Source: Microbacterium sp. Root166
GTDB lineage: Bacteria; Actinomycetota; Actinomycetes; Actinomycetales; Microbacteriaceae
Direction: 5' to 3'
Assembly: GCF_001427145.1 (NCBI RefSeq)
Contig: NZ_LMGL01000003.1
Span: forward strand, 388,879-452,878
DNA length: 64,000 nucleotides
Shown: positions 19,661-28,063 of the stretch, piece after piece
How the letters are laid out: each line of letters begins with the position of its first letter
Position numbering within the stretch: position 1 is the first letter of the stretch
Program-made: the position numbers and the translations under genes
The notes under the pieces: model-generated
The model's input: the letters and a program-made list of their open reading frames with translations, nothing else
Databases searched by the model: none
What the model was told of the DNA's origin: nothing

Positions 19661-21475
19661 ATGGCACATCTTCTGGGGGCCGAGGCCCTGCACCTGGAGT
19701 TCCCGACGAAGGTCGTCTTCGACGGCATCTCGCTCGGCGTCGACGAGGGCGACCGCATCGGCATCGTCGGCCGCAACGGCGACGGCAAGTCGAGCCTGAT
19801 GGCGATGCTCGCCGGTCGCCTCGAGCCGGACTCCGGACGCGTGACCGTCCGCAGCGGCGTGACGGTCGGCGTGCTCGATCAGGCGGACACGCTCGATGAC
19901 GCCCTGACCGTCGCGCAGTCCGTCGTGGGCGACCGCGCCGAGCACGACTGGGCGGGGGACTCCCGCACCCGCGACGTCATCGCGGGACTTCTCGGCGACA
20001 TCCCGTGGGACGGCCCCGTCGCCGGTCTCTCCGGCGGCCAGCGCCGCCGTGTGGCACTGGCGGCGCTGCTCACCGGCGACCACGACGTGATCTTCCTCGA
20101 CGAGCCCACCAACCACCTGGACGTCGAGGCGATCGCGTGGCTCGCCGAGCACCTCAAGCGCCGGTGGCCGGCGAGCCAGGGCGGAATGCTGGTCGTGACG
20201 CACGACCGCTGGTTCCTCGACGAGGTCTGCACCCGCACGTGGGAGGTGCACGACCGCATCGTCGACCCGTTCGAGGGCGGGTACGCGGCGTACATCCTGC
20301 AGCGCGTCGAGCGCGACCGCCAGGCCGCCTCCATCGAGCAGCGCCGTCAGAACCTCGCCCGCAAAGAGCTGGCGTGGCTCCGCCGCGGAGCACCCGCGCG
20401 CACCGCCAAGCCCAAGTTCCGCATCGACGCGGCAAACGCCCTCATCGCCGACGTCCCCGAGATCCGCGACAAGACCGAGCTGCAGTCGCTCGCCGTCTCG
20501 CGCCTCGGCAAGGACGTGGTCGATCTGCTCGACGCCTCGGTGGCGTATCCGTCACCCGACGGGGGCCCTGCGCGCGAGGTGCTGCACCCCGTCGAATGGC
20601 GCATCGCGCCCGGCGAGCGCACCGGCATCCTCGGCGTCAACGGCGCCGGCAAGTCGACGCTCCTGGGACTCGTCTCGGGGGACGTGCTGCCCACCGGCGG
20701 CACGGTCAAGCGCGGCAAGACCGTGAAGGTGGCGACCCTCACGCAGCGGCTCGACGAGCTGGAGCAGCACCTCGCCGACCCGGTGCGCGTCGTGATCGCG
20801 GGACTGCGCACCACCTACAGCTTCGGCAGCGGCTCCAAGTCGCAGGACCTCACTCCCGGCCAGCTGCTCGAGCGCATGGGCTTCTCGAGCGCGCAGCTGT
20901 CGACGCCGGTGAAGGATCTCTCGGGCGGTCAGAAGCGCCGCCTGCAGCTGCTCCTGATCCTCCTCGAGCAGCCGAACGTGCTGATCCTCGACGAGCCGAC
21001 CAACGACCTCGACACCGACATGCTCGCCGCGATGGAGGACCTCCTCGACTCGTGGCCGGGCACCCTCCTCGTGGTGTCGCACGACCGGTACTTCCTCGAG
21101 CGCGTCACCGACCAGCAGTACGCCATCCTCGGCGGGCACCTGCGCCACCTTCCGGGCGGCGTCGACGAATACCTGCGCCTGCGCACGCGCGAGCGCGAGG
21201 CGCCCGTGGCGGGCTCGGCATCCGGCTCGGGCGCGGCCGCGGCGCCCGGGCTCGGCGGTGCCGAGCTGCGGGCGGCGCAGAAGGAGGTCTCGGCGCTCGA
21301 GCGGCGCCTCCAGAAGCTCGAGTTCCAGATCGCCAAGGCCCGCACCGCGCTCGCCGAGCACGATCAGTCCGACTACGCCGGCATCGGCGCCGAGATGACC
21401 CGCATCGGAGAGCTCGAGAAGGAGCGCGACGGCGTCGAGGAGCGCTGGTTCGAGCTCACCGAGCAGCTGGGCTGA
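19661..21475 (+). CDS. ABC-F family ATPase
   Basis: This 604-residue cytosolic protein has two ABC cassettes and no membrane domain. The first has VGRNGDGKSSLM (Walker A), LSGGQRRRVALAAL and IFLDEPTNHLDVEA. The second has GVNGAGKSTLLGL, LSGGQKRRLQLLLILL and LILDEPTNDLDTDM. The interdomain linker includes RRQNLARKELAWLRRGAPART, and a C-terminal coiled coil (about 545-604) resembles Uup. ABC-F proteins act on the ribosome in translation or antibiotic protection; Uup-like members with a coiled coil are linked to DNA and ribosome maintenance. It is convergent with a MarR gene. Confidence 0.92.
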   Translation: MAHLLGAEALHLEFPTKVVFDGISLGVDEGDRIGIVGRNGDGKSSLMAMLAGRLEPDSGRVTVRSGVTVGVLDQADTLDDALTVAQSVVGDRAEHDWAGDSRTRDVIAGLLGDIPWDGPVAGLSGGQRRRVALAALLTGDHDVIFLDEPTNHLDVEAIAWLAEHLKRRWPASQGGMLVVTHDRWFLDEVCTRTWEVHDRIVDPFEGGYAAYILQRVERDRQAASIEQRRQNLARKELAWLRRGAPARTAKPKFRIDAANALIADVPEIRDKTELQSLAVSRLGKDVVDLLDASVAYPSPDGGPAREVLHPVEWRIAPGERTGILGVNGAGKSTLLGLVSGDVLPTGGTVKRGKTVKVATLTQRLDELEQHLADPVRVVIAGLRTTYSFGSGSKSQDLTPGQLLERMGFSSAQLSTPVKDLSGGQKRRLQLLLILLEQPNVLILDEPTNDLDTDMLAAMEDLLDSWPGTLLVVSHDRYFLERVTDQQYAILGGHLRHLPGGVDEYLRLRTREREAPVAGSASGSGAAAAPGLGGAELRAAQKEVSALERRLQKLEFQIAKARTALAEHDQSDYAGIGAEMTRIGELEKERDGVEERWFELTEQLG

Positions 21476-21485
21476 CGTCCCCGCT

Positions 21486-21983
21486 TCAGGCGTCGAAGCC
21501 CAGGCTGAGCTTGCGCAGCAGTCCCGCCAGCCGCTCGCGGTCACCGCGCGAGAGGGTGGCCAGCAGCACGGCCTCGGCGTCGACGAGGCGCGTGATCGCG
21601 GCATCCACCCGGGTTCTTCCCTCATCGGTGAGGACGACCAGGATGCTGCGCCCGTCGTCCGGGTCCGCTTCGCGTCGCACGAGCCGGCGCCCGACGAGCC
21701 GGTCGATCCGGTTGGTCATGGTGCCGCTGGAGACGAGCGTCTGCAGCAGCAGCTGCTTGGGGCTGAGCTGGAACGGCTCGCCGGCGCGGCGCAGCGCCGA
21801 CAGGACGTCCCACTCCCACGGTTCGAGCTCGCTGCGCCGGAAGGCGTCCCGTCGCGCGCGGTCGAGATGGCGCGAGAGGCGATCGACCCTCGAGAGCACT
21901 CCGAGGGGTGAGAAGTCGAGATCGGGACGCTGTGCGATCCACGCCTCGACGATGCGATCGACCTCGTCGGTCTCCTTGGCCAT
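21486..21983 (-). CDS. MarR-family transcriptional regulator
   Basis: This 165-residue protein has the MarR winged helix: LEPWEWDVLSALRRAG, then the recognition region VSSGTMTNRIDRLVGRRLV and the wing with READPDDGRSILVVLTDEG. The D-G-R-S wing signature is intact. The ATG at 21983 is preceded on the minus strand by GGGGAG and, 7 nt upstream, by GATAAT (21991-21996), so it could start leaderless. Partner genes are not evident; the convergent neighbour is the ABC-F ATPase. Confidence 0.88.
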   Translation of the reverse strand: MAKETDEVDRIVEAWIAQRPDLDFSPLGVLSRVDRLSRHLDRARRDAFRRSELEPWEWDVLSALRRAGEPFQLSPKQLLLQTLVSSGTMTNRIDRLVGRRLVRREADPDDGRSILVVLTDEGRTRVDAAITRLVDAEAVLLATLSRGDRERLAGLLRKLSLGFDA

Positions 21984-22075
21984 GCTCCCCATTATCGACG
22001 GCGCGGATGCCGGGCACGGGCAGGCCTGCGGGGCGGGTCTGGCAGACTTGACGGCGGCCGTGCACGACACGGTGG

Positions 22076-22147
22076 TCCGCCGTGGTGTAACGGCAGCACG
22101 ACAGCCTTTGGAGCTGTTAGGCCCAGGTTCGAATCCTGGCGGCGGAG
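22076..22147 (+). tRNA. tRNA-Gln (anticodon UUG)
   Basis: The cloverleaf folds cleanly. The acceptor stem TCCGCCG pairs with CGGCGGA, the anticodon stem ACAGC pairs with GCTGT around the loop CTTTGGA (anticodon TTG, 22108-22110), and the T-arm is CCAGG/TTCGAAT/CCTGG. The discriminator base is G at 22147. CCA is not encoded, because the next bases are CATG, the last three being the glmU start codon. A CAGACT at 22043-22048 or TTGACG at 22048-22053 may belong to its promoter. Confidence 0.97.
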
Positions 22148-22148
22148 C

Positions 22149-23621
22149 ATGACCCACAACATCAACGACCGCGGTCTCGCCGTCATCGTGCTGGCCGCCG
22201 GCCAGGGCACGCGCATGAAGTCGTCCCTGCCGAAGGTGCTCCACCGCATCGGTGGGCGCCCGCTCGTGGGCCACGTCATCGACACCGCTCTCGCCCTCGC
22301 GCCCGAGCGCGTGGTCCTCGTCGTCCGGCACGAGCGCGACCTGGTCGCGGGCACCGTGATCGAGCAGACCCCGGGCGTCGTGATCGTGGATCAGGACGAC
22401 GTCCCCGGCACCGGCCGCGCCGTCGAGCTGGCCCTCGACGCCCTCGACGACTTCACCGGCGACGTTCTGGTGCTCAGCGGCGATGTGCCGCTGCTGGACT
22501 CCGACACGCTCACCGGGCTCGTCGGCGCCCACCGCGACGGCTCGGCCGCCGCCACCGTGCTCAGCGCCGTGCTCGAGGACGCCACCGGCTACGGCCGCGT
22601 GATCCGCGACGCCGAGGGCGCCGTGACGCGCATCGTCGAGCAGAAGGACGCCACGCCCGACGAGGCGGCCGTCCACGAGATCAACGCGGGGGTCTACGTC
22701 TTCGAGGCGCAGGCGCTGCGCGCCCACCTGTCGCTCGTGGGCACGGCCAACGCGCAGGGTGAGAAGTACCTCACCGACGTCGTCGCGCTGCTGCGCGACT
22801 CGCGGCTGGTCGTCGCCGCCGCAAGCGCCCCGGATGCCGCCGCCGCGCTGGGCGTGAACGACCGGGTGCAGCTGGCCGAGGCGGCGCGGCTGCTCAACGC
22901 CCGCACCGTGCGTCGCTGGCAGCTCGAGGGCGCGACGATCCTCGACCCGGCGACGACGTGGATCGACGTGGACGCCAAGCTCGCCTCCGACGTCACGGTG
23001 CTGCCCAACACGCACATCCTCGGCGCGACGGTGGTCGATGCCGGCGCCACGATCGGCCCGGACACCAGCCTCGTCCACTGCGAGGTCGGCGAGAACGCGA
23101 CCGTCACGCGCACCGACGCGACCCTGGCCGTGATCGGGGCCGGCGCCACCGTCGGCCCGTTCGCGTACCTCCGTCCGGGCACCCACCTCGGCGCCCGCGG
23201 CAAGATCGGCACGTTCGTCGAGACCAAGAATTCCACGATCGGCGAGCGCAGCAAGGTCCCGCACCTGTCGTACATCGGCGACACCACGATCGGCACCGGG
23301 GTGAACCTGGGCGCCGGCGCGATCACCGCGAACTACGACGACATCGCCAAGCACCGCACCGAGATCGGCGACGAGGTCCACACCGGCTCGCACAACGTCT
23401 TCGTCGCGCCCGTTAGGATCGGAGACGGCGCGAAGACAGGCGCCGGAGCGGTCGTCCGCAAGGATGTGCCCGCCGGCGCCCTGGCCCTCAGCATCGCCCC
23501 TCAGCGCAACATCGAGGGGTGGGTCGAGTCCAACAGACCGGGTACCGGCGCAGCGGATGTCGCTGCCAGGGCACGGTCGGCACAGAAGGCAGACGATGGG
23601 TCGCAAGAAGAAGACCGTTGA
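22149..23621 (+). CDS. glmU: Bifunctional UDP-N-acetylglucosamine pyrophosphorylase / glucosamine-1-phosphate acetyltransferase
   Basis: This 490-residue enzyme makes UDP-GlcNAc for peptidoglycan. The N-terminal uridyltransferase domain has LAAGQGTRMKSSLPKVLH, and DDVPGTGRAVELAL further on. The C-terminal left-handed beta-helix acetyltransferase domain runs from about residue 265, with VGPFAYLRPGTHLG, ANYDDIAKHRTEIGDEVHTG and GAGAVVRKDVPAGALA. A basic or polar tail follows. The ATG begins one base after the tRNA-Gln discriminator, and no later start precedes the nucleotide-binding loop. The last 26 bp overlap prs. Confidence 0.96.
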   Translation: MTHNINDRGLAVIVLAAGQGTRMKSSLPKVLHRIGGRPLVGHVIDTALALAPERVVLVVRHERDLVAGTVIEQTPGVVIVDQDDVPGTGRAVELALDALDDFTGDVLVLSGDVPLLDSDTLTGLVGAHRDGSAAATVLSAVLEDATGYGRVIRDAEGAVTRIVEQKDATPDEAAVHEINAGVYVFEAQALRAHLSLVGTANAQGEKYLTDVVALLRDSRLVVAAASAPDAAAALGVNDRVQLAEAARLLNARTVRRWQLEGATILDPATTWIDVDAKLASDVTVLPNTHILGATVVDAGATIGPDTSLVHCEVGENATVTRTDATLAVIGAGATVGPFAYLRPGTHLGARGKIGTFVETKNSTIGERSKVPHLSYIGDTTIGTGVNLGAGAITANYDDIAKHRTEIGDEVHTGSHNVFVAPVRIGDGAKTGAGAVVRKDVPAGALALSIAPQRNIEGWVESNRPGTGAADVAARARSAQKADDGSQEEDR

Positions 23622-24630
23622 GCTCGACCGAGAGAACGACATCGCCCCAGGCCTGGTCGCCAAGACGAAGAAGCGTCTGGTCATCGCCCGGGGAAGCTCT
23701 CACCCCACCCTTGCGATCGACGTAGCCGGGCACCTCGGCACGGAGCTCGTCCCGACCGAGTACCGCACGTTCGCGTCGGGGGAGATCCTCACGCGCTTCG
23801 AGGTCTCGATCCGCGGCTGCGACTTCTTCCTCATCCAGAGCTTCGGCCCGCCGGTGAACGAGTGGCTCATGGAGACGCTCATCATGCTCGACGCCGCCAA
23901 GCGCGCGTCCGCCAAGCGCATCACCGTCGTCGCGCCGTACTACCCGTACTCCCGTCAGGACAAGAAGGGCCGCGGCCGCGAGCCCATCAGCGCCCGCCTG
24001 GTCGCCGACCTCATGAAGACCGCCGGCGCCGACCGCGTGATGAGCGTCGACCTGCACGCCGCTCAGATCCAGGGCTTCTTCGACGGCCCGGTCGACCACC
24101 TGTTCGCCAAGCCCGTGCTGCTGGAGTACTTCCAGAACACGCTGAGCGACGCCGACCGCGAGCTGCTGACCGTCGTTTCGCCGGACACCGGTCGCGTGCG
24201 CGTGGCCGACACCTGGTCCGACAGCCTGGGCGCCCCGCTGGCGATCATCCACAAGCGCCGCGACCCGAACGTCGCGAACCAGGTCACCGTCAACGAGATC
24301 GTCGGCGACGTGAGCGGGCGCGTATGCCTGCTGGTCGACGACATGATCGACACCGGCGGCACCATCGTGAAGGCCGCCGAGGCGCTCAAGGCGAACGGCG
24401 CCATCAAGGTCATCGTCGCCGCGACGCACCCGATCTTCAGCGACCCCGCGACCGAGCGCCTGCAGAGCACGGCGATCGACGAGGTCGTCGTCACCGACAC
24501 CATCCCGATCCCCGACCACAAGCGCTTTCCGACGCTCACGGTGCTGCCGATCGCGCCGCTGCTGGCCCGCGCCATCCACGAGGTCTTCGAGGACGGCTCG
24601 GTCACCAGCATGTTCGACGGAGCCGCCTGA
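23596..24630 (+). CDS. prs: Ribose-phosphate pyrophosphokinase (PRPP synthetase)
   Basis: This 344-residue class I PRPP synthetase transfers pyrophosphate from ATP to ribose 5-phosphate, feeding nucleotide, histidine and polyprenyl-phosphoribose synthesis. Motifs include FASGEILTRFEVSIRGCD, VVAPYYPYSRQDKKGRGREP (ATP flexible loop), DLHAAQIQGFFDGPVDHL and the PRPP loop CLLVDDMIDTGGTI. About 25 charged N-terminal residues (MGRKKKTVELDREN) precede the usual start of the fold. It overlaps the 3' end of glmU, the standard actinobacterial glmU-prs arrangement. The next gene starts 2 bases after its stop. Confidence 0.95.
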   Translation: MGRKKKTVELDRENDIAPGLVAKTKKRLVIARGSSHPTLAIDVAGHLGTELVPTEYRTFASGEILTRFEVSIRGCDFFLIQSFGPPVNEWLMETLIMLDAAKRASAKRITVVAPYYPYSRQDKKGRGREPISARLVADLMKTAGADRVMSVDLHAAQIQGFFDGPVDHLFAKPVLLEYFQNTLSDADRELLTVVSPDTGRVRVADTWSDSLGAPLAIIHKRRDPNVANQVTVNEIVGDVSGRVCLLVDDMIDTGGTIVKAAEALKANGAIKVIVAATHPIFSDPATERLQSTAIDEVVVTDTIPIPDHKRFPTLTVLPIAPLLARAIHEVFEDGSVTSMFDGAA

Positions 24631-24631
24631 C

Positions 24632-25042
24632 ATGCTCCGCACCGGTGCGTCCGTCGCCGCCGTCGCAGGCATCGTCCTGCTCGCCGGATGCTCGCCCGCC
24701 ACGACCGATGCCGACCAGCCGGCCACCGGTGGCGACGACGAGCCGGCCTACGCCGACGGCACGTACACGGCCGAGGGCACGTACAACACGCCCGAGTCCG
24801 TCGAGACGATCTCGGTCACGGTCACGCTCGAGGGTGACGTCATCACCGACGTCCAGGTCGAGGGCGACCCGCAGAAGAGCGAGTCCGAGCAGTACCAGGG
24901 CCAGTTCATCGGCGGCATCTCGGACGTGGTGGTGGGCCAGGACATCGACGAGATCTCGGTCAGCCGCGTGGCCGGGTCGTCGCTGACCAGCGGCGGGTTC
25001 AACGACGCCATCGAGACGATCAAGGCCGAGGCGGCGCTGTAG
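24632..25042 (+). CDS. FMN-binding-domain lipoprotein
   Basis: This 136-residue protein starts with a lipoprotein signal peptide (MLRTGASVAAVAGIVLLAGC, lipid cysteine 20). An acidic linker follows, then an FMN_bind-type domain (about 42-136): GTYTAEGTYNTPESVETI, ITDVQVEGDPQKSESE and ISVSRVAGSSLTSGGF. In this family the segment AGSSLTS aligns with the SGAT-type flavinylation motif, predicting covalent FMN on Ser117; here the usual Thr is Ser. ApbE, the enzyme that attaches FMN, is encoded 3 bp downstream. It lies 1 bp behind prs, with GGAG inside the prs 3' end, so cotranscription is likely. Confidence 0.88.
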   Translation: MLRTGASVAAVAGIVLLAGCSPATTDADQPATGGDDEPAYADGTYTAEGTYNTPESVETISVTVTLEGDVITDVQVEGDPQKSESEQYQGQFIGGISDVVVGQDIDEISVSRVAGSSLTSGGFNDAIETIKAEAAL

Positions 25043-25045
25043 GCC

Positions 25046-25948
25046 ATGCCCGCTGCCCGGCCGGCGCCGAGCCCGGAACCGTGGCGGTTCGAGGCGATCG
25101 GCACGGTGTGGGAGATCGTGACGGCCGAGCCGCTCGACCCCGGCACCCGCGCGGCGGTGACCACCGCGATCGAGGAGTTCGACCGGACGTGGTCGCGGTT
25201 CCGAGGCGACTCGGTGGTCTCCGCTCTCGGTCGTGAAGGCGGCGCTGTGCCGCTTCCACCCGACGCCGCTGCGATGCTCGACCTCTACGCGGAGCTCTCC
25301 ACGGCGACGGACGGCGCCGTGAACCCGCTCGTCGGGGCATCGCTCGAGCGGCTCGGCTATGACCGGTCCTACTCCTTCGCGCCCGGGGAACCGGTCCCTG
25401 CACCGACCGCGTGGCGCGAACTCCTCGCGTGGGACGACGCCGGCCTCGCCCTGCGCGGTCCCGCGACGATCGACATCGGAGCGCTCGGCAAGGGACGCCT
25501 CGTCGACCTGGTGTCCGGCATCCTGGCGCGCGCCGGCCACCCGCGGCACGTCGTGGACGGCGGCGGCGACCTGCGTGTGCTCGGCGATCCGCAGCGCATC
25601 GGGCTGCAGCATCCGTTCGATCACCGTCGTGCGATCGGCGTATGGGAGGTGACGGATGCCGCGCTCTGCGCGTCCGCCGTCGACCGGCGCGCGTGGGGCG
25701 ACGGCCTCCACCACGTGCTCGACGCGCGCACCGGACTGCCCGTCCGCACGATCGCGGCGACCTGGGCGGTGGCGCCGGAGGCGATGCGGGCGGATGCCGT
25801 GGCGACGGCGCTGTTCTTCGACGGGGGACCGCGCCTGGCCTTCGACTGGGGCGTGGAGTGGGTGCGCATGACCACCGACGGGAGGGTGGAGTGGTCGCCC
25901 GGCTGCCGCGCCGACCTCTTCACGCGACCGGCTAGCGTGGAACCGTGA
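25046..25948 (+). CDS. apbE: FAD:protein FMN transferase ApbE
   Basis: This 300-residue ApbE-family enzyme attaches FMN from FAD to Ser/Thr of extracytosolic flavoproteins. Landmarks are FDRTWSRFRGDS (about 45-56), the core TIDIGALGKGRLVD (141-154), VVDGGGDLRVLG, HHVLDARTG (222-230) and the metal-binding end MRADAVATALFF. No signal peptide is evident, so this copy may act from the cytosol or be anchored otherwise; many ApbE proteins are exported. It follows its presumed substrate lipoprotein. Its last bases contain a -10 element for the MOSC gene, with which it overlaps by 4 nt. Confidence 0.92.
   Translation: MPAARPAPSPEPWRFEAIGTVWEIVTAEPLDPGTRAAVTTAIEEFDRTWSRFRGDSVVSALGREGGAVPLPPDAAAMLDLYAELSTATDGAVNPLVGASLERLGYDRSYSFAPGEPVPAPTAWRELLAWDDAGLALRGPATIDIGALGKGRLVDLVSGILARAGHPRHVVDGGGDLRVLGDPQRIGLQHPFDHRRAIGVWEVTDAALCASAVDRRAWGDGLHHVLDARTGLPVRTIAATWAVAPEAMRADAVATALFFDGGPRLAFDWGVEWVRMTTDGRVEWSPGCRADLFTRPASVEP
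25933..25938 (+). promoter_or_regulatory. Leaderless-type -10 (TAGCGT) of the MOSC gene
   Basis: TAGCGT lies inside the apbE 3' end and 6 nt before the GTG at 25945, so the last two genes of the flavin operon may have their own promoter. Confidence 0.55.
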
Positions 25949-26499
25949 CCGACCCGACCGCTGCGCACGTCCTCGCCGTGGCGAGCGATGACGCGCACCG
26001 CTTCAGCAAGCCCACGCGCGAGAGCATCACGCTCATCACCGGGTACGGCGTCGAGGGCGACGCGCACGCCGGCGCCACCGTGCAGCACCGCTCCCGCCTC
26101 GAGCGCACGCCCGCGGCGCCGAACCTGCGCCAGGTGCACCTCATGCACGCCGAGCTCTTCGACGACATGGCCGAGCGCGGGCACGGCGTCTCGCCGGGCG
26201 CCCTGGGCGAGAACATCACGACCGTCGGGCTCGACCTGCTGGGGCTGCCACGGGGCACCCGGCTCGAGATCGGCGACACCGCCGTCATCGAGGTGACCGG
26301 CCTCCGCAACCCCTGCTTCCAGATCAACGGACTCTCGAAGGGCCTCATGAAGGAACTGGTGCACGTCGACGAGGCGGGCGAGACGGTGCGGCTCGCCGGA
26401 GTGATGTCGGTCGTCGTCTCCGGCGGGATCGTGCGGCCGGGTGACGGCATCCGGGTGATCCTGCCCTCGGGCGCCCACGAGCCCCTCCAGGCGGTGTGA
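25945..26499 (+). CDS. MOSC-domain protein
   Basis: This 184-residue protein is a stand-alone MOSC (molybdenum cofactor sulfurase C-terminal) domain with the conserved cysteine in GLRNPCFQINGLSKGLM and the YGVEGDAHAG and GALGENITTVGLDL blocks. MOSC proteins of the YiiM/YuaD type handle sulfur or molybdenum cofactor chemistry, and some are parts of N-hydroxylated-base reductases. The GTG overlaps the apbE stop region, and the next gene begins 2 bp after its stop, so it is embedded in the flavin electron-transfer operon. Its role there is unknown. Confidence 0.88.
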   Translation: MTDPTAAHVLAVASDDAHRFSKPTRESITLITGYGVEGDAHAGATVQHRSRLERTPAAPNLRQVHLMHAELFDDMAERGHGVSPGALGENITTVGLDLLGLPRGTRLEIGDTAVIEVTGLRNPCFQINGLSKGLMKELVHVDEAGETVRLAGVMSVVVSGGIVRPGDGIRVILPSGAHEPLQAV

Positions 26500-26500
26500 C

Positions 26501-28063
26501 GTGCTGACCGGACTCACCGCGCTCTGGAACCGCGTCTTCGCGTTCCTCGGCCGGATCTCGATGTACCGCGTGGTCTACCTCGCTCTCGCGACCCTCGCCG
26601 TCATCGCACTGGTGCTCTCGCTGTTCGGCCAGGTCGGGCCCTCCCCGCTCGAGCTGATCGTGACGCTCGTGGTGCTGTCGGCCGTGTGCGTGGGGGTGGA
26701 TGCCGCGGCCCAGCGCGTCCTGCACCTGCCGTGGCGCCTGGAATCCTCGCTGATCACCGCGCACATCCTGCTGTTCGTGCTGCGCCCGTCGCTCGAGATC
26801 GCCGCCCTGGGCGGAATCGTCATCGCCGCCGCGGCGGCATCCCTGTCGAAGTACCTGCTGGCCTGGCGCGGGCGTCACATCTTCAATCCCGCCGCCGTCG
26901 GGGCGACGGTGCTGACGCTGCTGAGCCTCGTCTGGCCCTCGCTCGGCGCGTCGGCGTGGTGGGTGGGCACCCCGGCGATGGCGGCGCCCGTCATCCTGCT
27001 CGGAGTCGCCGTGCTGTGGCGCACCGAGAAGATCCGTGTCGTCGCGGTCTTCCTGATCGTCGCGATGATGGTCGCGGTCCTGCGCACCGCCTCCCAGCTC
27101 CAGGCCCAGGGCGGCCAGATCGAATCCGGCGACGTCTGGCAGCTGTTCCTGTCCTCGCCGTTCCTGTTCCTCGGCGCGTTCATGCTCTCCGAGCCGCTGA
27201 CGCTGCCGCCGCGCCGGTGGCAGCAGTTCACCGTCGCCGGGATCGTCGGCGTGCTCGCCGGCTGGCCCATTCCGGTCGGAGACATCTCGCTCGGGCAGGA
27301 GCGCGCTCTGCTGATCGGCAACCTCGTCGCCTTCGCGTTCGCCGTGCGCACGGCGGTGCGTCTCACGCTGGCTTCCCGGGCAGAGCGCACCCCGACCGTG
27401 AAGGAGCTGACCTTCCGCGTGCACGACCGGCTGTCGTTCGTCCCCGGCCAGTACCTCGAGCTCGAGGTTCCCCACTCGCACCCGGACGCGCGCGGCACCC
27501 GCCGCGAGTTCAGCATCGCGTCGGCGCCGGAGGATCTGCCGCTGCTGCGTGTGGCCTTCAAGGAGAGCACGAGCTCGAAGCCGCAGAGCTCGTTCAAGAA
27601 AGCACTCGCGCAGGTCGACGAGGGGGAGCGACTCGCCATCACCGGAGTCTGGGGCGACTTCGTGCTGCCCAAGCGCGAGTCGGCGCCGATCCTCATGGTG
27701 GCCGCGGGAATCGGCGTCACGCCCTTCGTCGCCCAGCTCCGTCACGCGCGCGCGGCTGGGCAGGAGCGCGACATCGTGCTGGTCTACGTCGCCTCGGACG
27801 CCTCCGAACTGGCCTACCGTGCCGATCTGGAGGAGTCCGGCGTTCCCGTGATCGTCTTCACCCGCGACCGGCCGGCCGATCTGCCGAGCCACTGGACGTG
27901 GGCGCAGGGCGTGCGCCTGGATGCTCAGGGCCTGCTGCGGGTCGTGCCCGACATCGCCTCGCGCCATGCCTACATCTCGGGGCCTGCGGGTTTGATCGCC
28001 GATCTCGCCCCGGCGCTCGAGCGGGCGCGGTCGATCACGACCGACGCGTTCAGCGGGTACTGA
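26501..28063 (+). CDS. RnfD/NqrB-like membrane domain fused to a ferredoxin:NAD(P)+ reductase domain
   Basis: This 520-residue protein has two halves. Residues about 15-290 hold eight to ten hydrophobic segments with the RnfD/NqrB-like FNPAAVGATVLTLL (from 128) and SEPLTLPPRRWQ (230-241). Residues about 295-520 are an FNR module: FVPGQYLEL, the FAD motif RREFSIASAP (334-343), the NAD(P)-binding AAGIGVTPFV (401-410), and YISGPAGLI near the end. NAD(P)H oxidised in the cytosol could pass electrons through the membrane to the FMN lipoprotein encoded upstream. I see no SGAT flavinylation site within the membrane half. The 3' end overlaps the convergent kinase gene by 14 bp. Confidence 0.85.
   Translation: MLTGLTALWNRVFAFLGRISMYRVVYLALATLAVIALVLSLFGQVGPSPLELIVTLVVLSAVCVGVDAAAQRVLHLPWRLESSLITAHILLFVLRPSLEIAALGGIVIAAAAASLSKYLLAWRGRHIFNPAAVGATVLTLLSLVWPSLGASAWWVGTPAMAAPVILLGVAVLWRTEKIRVVAVFLIVAMMVAVLRTASQLQAQGGQIESGDVWQLFLSSPFLFLGAFMLSEPLTLPPRRWQQFTVAGIVGVLAGWPIPVGDISLGQERALLIGNLVAFAFAVRTAVRLTLASRAERTPTVKELTFRVHDRLSFVPGQYLELEVPHSHPDARGTRREFSIASAPEDLPLLRVAFKESTSSKPQSSFKKALAQVDEGERLAITGVWGDFVLPKRESAPILMVAAGIGVTPFVAQLRHARAAGQERDIVLVYVASDASELAYRADLEESGVPVIVFTRDRPADLPSHWTWAQGVRLDAQGLLRVVPDIASRHAYISGPAGLIADLAPALERARSITTDAFSGY

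Noticed and set aside
18290..21475. An antibiotic-resistance island (Eis-like and ABC-F genes)
   Set aside because: Both families are common chromosomal genes in actinobacteria; base composition matches the neighbours and there are no mobile elements.
24632..28063. A classical six-subunit Rnf or Nqr complex
   Set aside because: No RnfC, RnfB, RnfE/A or NqrF/NqrA-like genes are present; only a fused RnfD/NqrB-FNR protein and an FMN lipoprotein are seen.
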